Assembly: GCA_030648135.1 (NCBI GenBank)
Contig: JAUSIF010000263.1
Location: forward strand, 1 to 5,107
Source of the DNA: Xanthobacteraceae bacterium
Lineage (GTDB): Bacteria; Pseudomonadota; Alphaproteobacteria; Rhizobiales; Xanthobacteraceae
Length of the DNA stretch: 5,107 nt
Reading direction: 5' to 3'
Made by a program: the position numbers and the translations under genes
Notes under the pieces: generated by a model
The model's input: the letters and a program-made list of their open reading frames with translations, nothing else
Told to the model about the DNA's origin: nothing
The model's database searches: none
Part shown: in pieces, positions 1-5,011 of the stretch
How the letters are laid out: each line of letters starts with the position of its first letter
Numbering within the stretch: the first letter of the stretch is position 1

Positions 1-42
1 GAAGCTTTTCTCGGCGCTGTTCTTGACCGCCGATTGCGCTCT

Positions 43-50
43 AAAAAATT

Positions 51-53
<3 letters not shown>
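43..53 (-). terminator. T-tract after tRNA-Met, possible terminator
   Basis: On the minus strand the encoded CCA is followed by AA and then six T residues (43-48). No separate hairpin lies between the tRNA and the T-tract, so the T arm and acceptor stem would have to act as the terminator stem. The T-run is seen directly; termination is an inference. Positions 1-42 beyond it show nothing recognisable. Confidence 0.35.
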
Positions 54-127
<74 letters not shown>

Positions 128-130
128 GCC

Positions 131-160
131 GCTGCCGGGCACGCCCGGGCATGCCGGGGT
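131..160. repeat. Three 10-bp GC-rich near-repeats in the tRNA leader
   Basis: Three successive 10-bp units (131-140, 141-150, 151-160) share a CCGGG core at the same phase, and the middle one contains the palindrome GCCCGGGC (143-150). The units can also pair with each other as a short bulged hairpin. They lie between the inferred tRNA transcription start and the mature 5' end, so the structure would be in the 5' leader removed by RNase P. The function is unknown. Confidence 0.4.
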
Positions 161-186
161 ATGGAATCGACCCCAATCCCTGTCAA
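158..186 (-). promoter_or_regulatory. Sigma-70-type promoter of tRNA-Met
   Basis: On the minus strand an exact TTGACA -35 box (181-186) is followed by a 17-bp spacer and CATACC (158-163; 3 of 6 matches to TATAAT). The inferred transcription start near 151 leaves a leader of about 24 nt before the tRNA 5' end at 127. The sequence just after the -10 box is very GC-rich, as in the discriminators of growth-rate-controlled stable-RNA promoters. The strong -35 and correct spacing make this convincing despite the poor -10. Confidence 0.65.
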
Positions 187-205
187 GGCAAGGCCAATCC
201 GGCGC

Positions 206-883
206 TCAAGCGCCCGTGGCCGCGCGCGCCGCCCGTTCGCCATCACTCGTCCGCACGAAGCGAATTAAAGTAAACATGCCGAGCGGCGCCACCGTTCGAC
301 GCTCGCTGAGCCTGACGCCGCCGTGACGCCGGGCCCAATCGGATAGCCGTTCGAAGGGAAATTCCGGCCGCCAGCCGAGACGCCGCGCACGGCGGGCGAA
401 CCAGCGCTCGAAGCTCGCACGCAGGCCGGCTTCGGCACCGATATGGTTCACCAGCACGATCTCGCCGCCCGGGCGCACCACGCGCGCAAGCTCGTCAAGC
501 GTTGCTTCCGGATCGGGCACGGTGGTGATCACGAATTGCGCCACCGCGCAGTCGAATGAGGCATCGGCGAAGCCGAGGCGGCCCGCGTCCATCACCGCCA
601 GCCCGTCGACGCGCTCAAGGCATTCGCGCGCGCAACGCTCCTGTGCCTTGCGCAACATCGGTTCGGAAATATCGACGCCGACCACGCTCGTTCCCGGGCC
701 GTAGCTCGCGAGCGAAAGGCCGGTGCCGACGCCGAGCTCGAGAATCCGTCCGCCTACGCGGTGGATCGCCGCGATGGAAGCGCGCCGGCCGGGTTCGAAC
801 ACGGCACCGAACACGAGGTCATAGACCGGCGCCCAGCGCGCATAGGCCATCTCGACCGTTTTCCTGTCGAGGTCTTCGTTCAT
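206..883 (-). CDS. Class I SAM-dependent methyltransferase, PmtA-like (phosphatidylethanolamine N-methyltransferase type)
   Basis: This is a 225-residue Rossmann-fold methyltransferase. Motif I, ILELGVGTGLSL, is at residues 47-58. The acidic residue that would bind the SAM ribose is D71 in VVGVDIS, and the later motif RVVRPGGEIVLVNH spans 134-147. The N-terminal YARWAPVYDLVFG (14-26) and the NHIGAE-GLR stretch resemble the Rhodobacter-type PmtA family, soluble or peripheral enzymes that methylate phosphatidylethanolamine stepwise to phosphatidylcholine. Family resemblance is seen; the phospholipid substrate is inferred, and a ubiquinone/menaquinone-type methyltransferase is the main alternative. 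I chose the ATG at 883. An in-frame GTG at 946 would overlap the end of mnmA and add 21 residues that do not look like family sequence. The ribosome-binding site is weak. The gene starts 32 bp after the mnmA stop on the same strand and is probably cotranscribed with it. No clear terminator separates it from the downstream tRNA. Confidence 0.85.
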   Translation of the reverse strand: MNEDLDRKTVEMAYARWAPVYDLVFGAVFEPGRRASIAAIHRVGGRILELGVGTGLSLASYGPGTSVVGVDISEPMLRKAQERCARECLERVDGLAVMDAGRLGFADASFDCAVAQFVITTVPDPEATLDELARVVRPGGEIVLVNHIGAEAGLRASFERWFARRARRLGWRPEFPFERLSDWARRHGGVRLSERRTVAPLGMFTLIRFVRTSDGERAARAATGA

Positions 884-915
884 GATTTGCAGGCGAGCCC
901 CCGTGAATTCTTCCG

Positions 916-2091
916 TTAACGCGCGGCCATCCGCGGGTGTTCCCACGCCGCCGTCCGGACCGGTACCGCCGCGCGGATCACGCCGCCGCCCAACAGGCGC
1001 GCGCGCACCACCGCGGAGTCATAGATGACGCAAGCTTGACCCGGCGCCACGCCTTCCTCGCTTTCCTCGAGCTCCACTTCGATGCCGGCGGCAGTCGCAT
1101 AGAGCGTTCCCGCCTTGGGCGGACGGGTCGAGCGCACCCGCACGAAGACGGGAAGACCCTGCGCCGCCAGCGCATCGACCGGTTCGTCGCCGAGCCAGTT
1201 CACCTCGTCGAGCCGGATGCGGTGGACGTTCAGCGCCGCGCGCGGGCCGACTACGACCCGCTTCTGTGATGACTCGAGCCGCACCACATAGAGCGGCTCG
1301 CCGGTGGCGACGCCGAGGCCGCGGCGCTGGCCGACGGTGTAATGCACGATGCCGGGATGGCGCCCGAGCACCCGCCCGTCGAGATGGACGATCTCGCCGG
1401 GCTCGGCCGCGCCGGGCTTTAGCCGCTCGATCACGTCGGTATAGCGGCCGGAGGGCACGAAGCAGATGTCCTGGCTGTCGTGCTTGTCCGCGACCGGAAG
1501 ATCGAATTCGCGCGCGAGCGCCCGCACCTCGGCCTTGGTGAGACCACCGAGCGGAAAGCGCAGGTGCTCGAGTTCGTCCGGTGTGGTCGCATAGAGGAAA
1601 TAGCTCTGGTCGCGCTCGGCCTCAGCTGCGCGATAGAGCGCGCGCTTTCCGGAATGGTGTCTTCGGCTCTCTACGTAATGGCCGGTCGCGAGCACATGTG
1701 CGCCGAGATCGCGGGCGGTATCGAGCAGATCGGCAAACTTGATGCGCTGGTTGCAAGCGATGCAAGGCACCGGCGTTTCTCCGGCCGCGTAGCTTTCGAT
1801 GAACGGATCGATCACGGCGGCGCGGAAGCGCTCCTCGTAGTCGAGCACATAATGGGCGATGCCGAGCCGGGCGGCGACAGCGCGGGCGTCGTGGATATCC
1901 TGACCGGCGCAACAGGCGCCCTTGCGCCGGGTCGCATCGCCGTGATCGTAGAGCTGGAGCGTCACGCCGACCACGTCGTAGCCGGCGCGCTTCGCCAGCG
2001 CGGCGACGACCGAGGAATCGACACCGCCCGACATGGCGACCACCACCCGTGTCGTGTCGGGGCGTCCCTCGATGTCCAGATCCATATCCAT
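916..2091 (-). CDS. mnmA: tRNA-specific 2-thiouridylase MnmA
   Basis: This is a 391-residue cytoplasmic enzyme that puts the 2-thio group on U34 of tRNA-Lys, -Glu and -Gln, using ATP to adenylate the uridine and a persulfide sulfur relayed from the cysteine desulfurase. The ATP PP-loop SGGVDSS is at residues 21-27. The family's two catalytic cysteines are both present: C113 in PCIACNQRIKF and C210 in DSQDICFVPSG. The C-terminal half carries the conserved HYTVGQRRGLG stretch and beta-barrel. Length is slightly above the E. coli enzyme (about 370). I chose the ATG at 2091, preceded by AGAG six bases upstream. A GTG at 2106 adds only five residues, has a poor ribosome-binding site and cannot be excluded; an ATG at 2085 is also possible. 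The gene has its own upstream promoter and is divergent from fliK. Confidence 0.97.
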   Translation of the reverse strand: MDMDLDIEGRPDTTRVVVAMSGGVDSSVVAALAKRAGYDVVGVTLQLYDHGDATRRKGACCAGQDIHDARAVAARLGIAHYVLDYEERFRAAVIDPFIESYAAGETPVPCIACNQRIKFADLLDTARDLGAHVLATGHYVESRRHHSGKRALYRAAEAERDQSYFLYATTPDELEHLRFPLGGLTKAEVRALAREFDLPVADKHDSQDICFVPSGRYTDVIERLKPGAAEPGEIVHLDGRVLGRHPGIVHYTVGQRRGLGVATGEPLYVVRLESSQKRVVVGPRAALNVHRIRLDEVNWLGDEPVDALAAQGLPVFVRVRSTRPPKAGTLYATAAGIEVELEESEEGVAPGQACVIYDSAVVRARLLGGGVIRAAVPVRTAAWEHPRMAAR

Positions 2092-2132
2092 GGTTTGCTC
2101 TGTCACGCCATCGGCCGGGCCGGGGCGTCTTC

Positions 2133-2161
2133 GTTATATGGGGGCGGACATTGCGGCGCAA
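2133..2161 (-). promoter_or_regulatory. Sigma-70-type promoter of mnmA
   Basis: On the minus strand TTGCGC (2156-2161) and TATAAC (2133-2138) are separated by exactly 17 bp. The inferred start near 2126 gives a leader of about 35 nt to the ATG at 2091. The -35 matches TTGACA in the first three bases plus one later mismatch-tolerant position, and the -10 matches TATAAT at five of six. The first 17-bp palindrome described at 2173 begins 12 bp upstream of this -35, so a protein bound there could also affect mnmA. Confidence 0.6.
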
Positions 2162-2172
2162 AGGTGATCCAC

Positions 2173-2189
2173 CCGGCAAGTCTTGCCGG
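2173..2189. promoter_or_regulatory. Perfect 17-bp palindrome, candidate FlbD/ftr-like enhancer
   Basis: CCGGCAAG and CTTGCCGG are perfect 8-bp arms around a single central T. The centre (2181) is about 131 bp upstream of the transcription start inferred for the fliK sigma-54 promoter, within the usual range for an enhancer-binding protein. The CGGCA...TGCCG layout resembles what I remember of Caulobacter ftr elements bound by FlbD. The palindrome is seen; the binding protein is inferred. Confidence 0.6.
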
Positions 2190-2190
2190 A

Positions 2191-2207
2191 CCGGCCGATC
2201 CTGCCGG
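2191..2207. promoter_or_regulatory. Second, degenerate 17-bp CCGGC-N7-GCCGG element
   Basis: This element matches the palindrome just upstream at 13 of 17 positions, has the same length and the same outer arms (CCGGC and GCCGG), and begins one base after it ends. The centres are 18 bp apart. Two adjacent copies suggest cooperative binding of one regulator. A further CCGGCGCCGG palindrome follows at 2212-2221 but lacks the seven-base spacer. Confidence 0.45.
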
Positions 2208-2285
2208 TTTCCCGGCGCCGGATGGAGCGCGCCAAGACCGCCCCAAGTCCTTGTCCAGCCGATCGTTTCCTCATTTTGAGGCCGC

Positions 2286-2301
2286 TGGCCCGCCGCTTGC
2301 T
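2286..2301 (+). promoter_or_regulatory. Sigma-54 (RpoN) promoter of fliK-flgD
   Basis: TGGCCCG (2286-2292), four spacer bases and TTGCT (2297-2301) match the sigma-54 consensus TGGCACG-N4-TTGCW at all conserved positions but one. The invariant GG (2287-2288) and GC (2299-2300) are separated by ten bases, as required. The inferred start near 2312 leaves about 30 nt before the fliK GTG, with a ribosome-binding site inside it. Late hook genes of Caulobacter-type flagellar hierarchies are sigma-54 dependent, which fits the genes downstream. Confidence 0.75.
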
Positions 2302-2329
2302 CCTCGAAGGGCGGATCATCTTGTCCAGT

Positions 2330-2335
2330 AGAGGA
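2330..2335 (+). promoter_or_regulatory. Ribosome-binding site deciding the fliK start
   Basis: AGAGGA lies six bases before the GTG at 2342. Other in-frame starts further upstream (TTG 2183, ATG 2222) lie before the sigma-54 promoter and lack a comparable site. A TTG at 2321 would leave only about 9 nt of leader. Confidence 0.6.
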
Positions 2336-2341
2336 ACCGTC

Positions 2342-3892
2342 GTGCAGAGCGTTGGCAGCATCCACCCCCTCGAGTCCCATTCCGCCGGACCTTCCGCCGC
2401 TCGTGATCGCGGCGGTGATCCGTTTCCCGATCTACTGAAGGCCGCAGCCGATACTCGCCCTTCGCGAGCCCAATCCGGATCGCCGCGGCGGCGACCAGAG
2501 GAGACGTCGGGGGCATCGGCCAAGTACGAACCGGCGGTCAGCGACGGGAATCCCCCTTCCGACGATCAAAGCAACGCGCCCGTCGGCGATGATGCCGCCG
2601 CCGCCAAGTCGGATTGCGCCGATGCGCCGGCGATGGATGCGTCCGCCTCCGAGGAGAGCGGCCAGCCGATGACGCCCACGGAAGCGGCGAAGGACGATGC
2701 CGCGCCCGAGGTATCCGCAACGGTCGCGTCGCAACCTTCGACGGCTTTGCCGACAGCCGGATCCGATTCCGCCGCATTGTTGGCTGCCGCAGCGACAGCA
2801 GTCGCTGAGACGCCGGCGAATGCGGTTCCAGCGGCTTTCGATTCCGCTCCGATGGCGCCCGGGGGAATTGCGCCGACTGAAATCGGCAATGCGGCGGCGG
2901 CAATTCCCGCGGCCATCACCGTTCCGGTTATGGCGGATGCCGTTCCGATGCCTGCCGAGCCGACCGGAACAGCGGATACTGCCGAGCCGAAGACCGAGAT
3001 CGTTCCGGCGGCATCGCAAGCGGTCCCATCGCAACCTGCCGCTACGACCAACCTCTCGCCCGACGTGCCTGCTCCGGCGGACGCCGAGAGCGAAACGAAG
3101 GCTGCGGCGCTCGCCGCTGCAAATGCGGCTCCCGCATCGACGAAGAACACCGGAGAGATGCCGGTTGCCGAGGCCGTGCCCGCGAGTTCGGCCGCGACGG
3201 CGAGCCATTCATCCATTCGATCGAACGCCTCGTCTTCTCATCCAGACGCCGCGTCGCCGACTTCGCCCGCATCCTCAAAAGATCATTCCGAGCTACAGCC
3301 GGCCAAAACGGCCGATACGGCCGTGCCGACGCCCGATACGTCCGTGCAGCGTCACCCGGCAGCCCCATCCGCGCCGCAGGCCGGCCTGCCCGAGCCGGTT
3401 CGTGCACTGGCCGCGACCCTCAATCCCGCGAGCCTGCAAGTCCCCAGCGCGAGCGAATCCGACGCAGTGCCGCTTACGGGGGTTGCCCTTGCCGTCGAAA
3501 TCATGAGCCGGACCCGCGAAGGCGTCCGCCGGTTTGACATCCGGCTCGATCCGCCGGAACTCGGGCGCATCGACGTGCGCCTCGATTTCGATCGTCAAGG
3601 CCAGGCCACCGCCCGCCTCACGGTCGACCGGCCGGAGACGCTCAATCTATTGCAACGAGAGGCGCGCGGGCTGGAGCAGGCGCTGCAGTCGGCGGGGCTC
3701 AAGACCGAGAACGGCGGCCTCGAATTCTCGCTGCGCTACCAGGCGCAGGACGGTTCCGCCGACCGGCGCCCCGAATACGCAACGGAGCCGCGCCCCGATC
3801 TTCTCGTCGTCGAGGACAGCGAGGCGATGGCGGGAATCGAACGCTACAGCTTAGCCGCGCAGGCGCGCGGCGGCATCGATATTCAGGTGTGA
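2342..3892 (+). CDS. fliK: Flagellar hook-length control protein FliK
   Basis: This 516-residue protein is exported by the flagellar type III apparatus, measures the growing hook and switches export from hook to filament substrates. The C-terminal Flg_hook domain is clear at about residues 380-470: RFDIRLDPPELGRIDVRLDF begins at residue 397, followed by a helix rich in leucine and glutamine (LLQREARGLEQALQSAGL). The first 370 or so residues are low-complexity, rich in Ala, Pro, Ser, Thr and acidic residues, and probably disordered, as expected for the ruler part. They include a small 7-codon near-duplication at 3313-3347. The protein is longer than Salmonella FliK (about 405). The GTG start is chosen by its ribosome-binding site and by the sigma-54 promoter just upstream; an open frame extends to 2183 but is probably not translated. 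The stop overlaps the flgD ribosome-binding site, so the two genes form an operon. Confidence 0.92.
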   Translation: MQSVGSIHPLESHSAGPSAARDRGGDPFPDLLKAAADTRPSRAQSGSPRRRPEETSGASAKYEPAVSDGNPPSDDQSNAPVGDDAAAAKSDCADAPAMDASASEESGQPMTPTEAAKDDAAPEVSATVASQPSTALPTAGSDSAALLAAAATAVAETPANAVPAAFDSAPMAPGGIAPTEIGNAAAAIPAAITVPVMADAVPMPAEPTGTADTAEPKTEIVPAASQAVPSQPAATTNLSPDVPAPADAESETKAAALAAANAAPASTKNTGEMPVAEAVPASSAATASHSSIRSNASSSHPDAASPTSPASSKDHSELQPAKTADTAVPTPDTSVQRHPAAPSAPQAGLPEPVRALAATLNPASLQVPSASESDAVPLTGVALAVEIMSRTREGVRRFDIRLDPPELGRIDVRLDFDRQGQATARLTVDRPETLNLLQREARGLEQALQSAGLKTENGGLEFSLRYQAQDGSADRRPEYATEPRPDLLVVEDSEAMAGIERYSLAAQARGGIDIQV

Positions 3893-3896
3893 GGAG
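3891..3896 (+). promoter_or_regulatory. flgD ribosome-binding site overlapping the fliK stop
   Basis: GAGGAG begins inside the fliK TGA (3890-3892) and ends eight bases before the flgD ATG at 3905. This is a strong site whose position suggests translational coupling of flgD to fliK. Confidence 0.75.
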
Positions 3897-3904
3897 AAAC
3901 GACC

Positions 3905-4612
3905 ATGGCGGTCCCTGCGACTAGCGCGGTTGGGGCGAATGCTACCGCGTCGGTGATCGGCCGGCAGACGATCGCCAGCAATTTCGACACCTTTCTGCAG
4001 CTGCTCACCACGCAGCTCAGGAACCAGAACCCGCTTGATCCGCTCGACACCAACCAGTTCACCCAGCAGCTGGTGCAGTTTGCCGGGGTCGAGCAGCAGC
4101 TCAGGACCAACGAGAGCCTCGAGGCCTTGGTCAAGCTCACCAAGATTTCGCAGAACACCGCGGCGCTCGGTTACGTCGGAGCGACGATCACGGCCGAGGG
4201 GGCCACGACGCAACTGCAAGACGGCTTGGCGGTCTGGTACCTGACTTCGCCCAGGCCGGCGCAGGCGACGATTTCCATCATGGACAATAACGGCAGCACG
4301 GTCTTCACCGATACGGCGACACTCGATGCCACCACCCAAGCCTACCAGTGGAACGGACGGACCTCGACCGGCGGGCTCGCGCCGGCGGGCTCCTATAAGA
4401 TCGTGATTACGGCCAAGGATGCGAGTGCCCAAGCCGTTCAGATTTCGACCAATTTCTCGGGGGTCGTCGACAATGTGGATATCTCGGGCGATCAGCCGGT
4501 GCTGATGATCGGCGCGACCTTGATCAATCTCGATCAGGTCCGCTCGGTCCGGCGGCCGACGACCTCTGCGGCGGGCGCAAATCCTTTCGCTGGATTAACC
4601 AATGCTCTCTAG
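3905..4612 (+). CDS. flgD: Flagellar hook-capping scaffold protein FlgD
   Basis: This 235-residue exported protein caps the tip of the growing hook and guides FlgE assembly before it is displaced. The conserved N-terminal FlgD region is unmistakable: FDTFLQLLTTQLRNQNPLDP at residues 27-46, then TNQFTQQLVQFAGVEQQ at 49-65. The Ig-like part of the cap (about 110-170) carries the characteristic W149-N150-G151 and the PAGSY turn at 160-164 (FlgD_ig). The C-terminal part from GATI (92-95) and again from about residue 185 would form the Tudor-like subdomain, with a GATLINLDQVRSV ending. Length is normal for the family. It is cotranscribed with fliK. The usual next gene, flgE, does not follow in this window; instead sciP starts 91 bp downstream. 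Confidence 0.96.
   Translation: MAVPATSAVGANATASVIGRQTIASNFDTFLQLLTTQLRNQNPLDPLDTNQFTQQLVQFAGVEQQLRTNESLEALVKLTKISQNTAALGYVGATITAEGATTQLQDGLAVWYLTSPRPAQATISIMDNNGSTVFTDTATLDATTQAYQWNGRTSTGGLAPAGSYKIVITAKDASAQAVQISTNFSGVVDNVDISGDQPVLMIGATLINLDQVRSVRRPTTSAAGANPFAGLTNAL
4595..4602 (+). promoter_or_regulatory. Possible CtrA half-site
   Basis: TTAACCAA matches the Caulobacter CtrA half-site TTAACCAT at seven of eight bases. It lies in the last codons of flgD, about 100 bp before the sciP start. There is no second TTAA seven bases away, so it is not a full CtrA box. sciP is CtrA-activated in Caulobacter, which makes the match worth noting. As sequence alone it is weak. Confidence 0.25.
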
Positions 4613-4617
4613 TCGCC

Positions 4618-4635
4618 GAAACACTTTGGAAACAC
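4618..4635. repeat. Direct repeat GAAACAC x2, one helical turn apart
   Basis: GAAACAC occurs at 4618-4624 and again at 4629-4635, an 11-bp period that would put both copies on the same face of the DNA. It is in the only A-rich patch of the flgD-sciP gap. A weak promoter-like pair, TTGGAA (4626-4631), 17 bp, TATTCA (4649-4654), overlaps it. The role is unknown. Confidence 0.35.
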
Positions 4636-4657
4636 ATACTTAGGGAAATATTCATGC

Positions 4658-4695
4658 CTCGACACTAGGTTCCGGCTTCGAGTGGGTGTGTCGAG
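4658..4695. promoter_or_regulatory. Inverted repeat with two SciP-type GTGTCG motifs upstream of sciP
   Basis: CTCGACAC (4658-4665) and GTGTCGAG (4688-4695) are perfect 8-bp inverted arms around a 22-base centre. Each arm contains GTGTCG, at 4688-4693 on the plus strand and 4660-4665 on the minus strand, which I recall as the reported Caulobacter SciP recognition motif. It could be an operator for autoregulation. In RNA the arms would form an 8-bp stem ending eight bases before the sciP ATG and covering one of the two GAG Shine-Dalgarno candidates (4693-4695). The repeat is seen; both functions are inferred. Confidence 0.5.
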
Positions 4696-4703
4696 TGAGT
4701 AGC

Positions 4704-4979
4704 ATGACCGAGGCTCAGCGCCCGAGAGCGAAGTACGTCATCGGGCCGGACGGAAGTCCTCTGACGATCGCCGATCTGCCACCGCCCAATACGAGGCGGT
4801 GGGTGATCCGTCGCAAGGCCGAGGTCGTGGCGGCCGTGCGCGGCGGGCTTTTGTCGCTCGAGGAAGCCTGCACGCGCTATACCCTGACGGTCGAAGAATT
4901 CCTCGCCTGGCAGCAGTCGATCGACCGCCACGGGCTAGCCGGTCTGCGCACCACTCGCATCCAGCAATATCGGCAGTAA
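4704..4979 (+). CDS. sciP: SciP, DUF1153 cell-cycle regulator / CtrA inhibitor
   Basis: This 91-residue protein matches what I know of alphaproteobacterial SciP along its length: KYVIGPDGSPLTIADLPPP (10-28), RRWVIRRKAEVVAAVRGGLL (31-50), SLEEACTRY (51-59), EEFLAWQQSIDRHGLAGLR (64-82). Residues 36-77 form a helix-turn-helix of the transposase/Trp-repressor-like type, and the tail is basic. In Caulobacter SciP accumulates in swarmer cells, binds CtrA and DNA, and blocks activation of CtrA-dependent promoters including flagellar genes. I chose the ATG at 4704 (family start MTE...; GAG four and eight bases upstream). An in-frame GTG at 4686 adds six unrelated residues. It sits 91 bp after flgD, matching my recollection that sciP adjoins the hook genes in Caulobacter. 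No intact intrinsic terminator separates it from flgD, so some readthrough is likely in addition to its own promoter. Confidence 0.95.
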   Translation: MTEAQRPRAKYVIGPDGSPLTIADLPPPNTRRWVIRRKAEVVAAVRGGLLSLEEACTRYTLTVEEFLAWQQSIDRHGLAGLRTTRIQQYRQ

Positions 4980-4988
4980 GATCCGGAT

Positions 4989-5011
4989 TGGCCGCCGGCC
5001 CTGGGCGGTCA
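4989..5011 (+). terminator. Hairpin after sciP, weak terminator candidate
   Basis: TGGCCGCC (4989-4996) pairs with GGCGGTCA (5004-5011) through eight pairs including one G-U, around a 7-base loop. It starts nine bases after the sciP stop. No T-run follows, so it is not a classic intrinsic terminator; it may slow polymerase or protect the 3' end. Its G-U pair becomes a C-A mismatch on the other strand, favouring a role for the plus-strand transcript. It overlaps the stop codon of the convergent gene. Confidence 0.3.

Noticed and set aside
2049..2059. Two overlapping GTGTCG (SciP-type) motifs near the start of mnmA
   Set aside because: They fall in coding sequence over Asp-Thr codons (GAC ACG ACA) and have no symmetric partner, so codon usage explains them.
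1480..2331. 283-codon open frame on the plus strand across mnmA
   Set aside because: It lies antisense to a clearly conserved MnmA with both catalytic cysteines and the PP-loop. Long antisense frames are expected in GC-rich DNA, and the translation resembles no family.
2183..2341. N-terminal extension of FliK from TTG 2183
   Set aside because: It would place coding sequence over the enhancer palindromes and upstream of the sigma-54 promoter start (about 2312), and its start lacks a ribosome-binding site.
2432..3216. Two long minus-strand frames (216 and 258 codons) opposite fliK
   Set aside because: One reads as Ala/Ser/Gly-rich and the other as Arg/Gly-rich sequence, both direct consequences of the biased codons of the FliK ruler region. 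No ribosome-binding site or domain is seen.
3185..3260. Possible frameshift or composition break within fliK
   Set aside because: The frame stays open with the same Ala/Ser/Thr/Pro bias up to the conserved domain; no break is seen.
2697..3506. 269-codon Arg/Pro-rich frame on the plus strand inside fliK
   Set aside because: It is an out-of-frame shadow of the Ala/Pro-rich fliK codons with no plausible fold or start signal.
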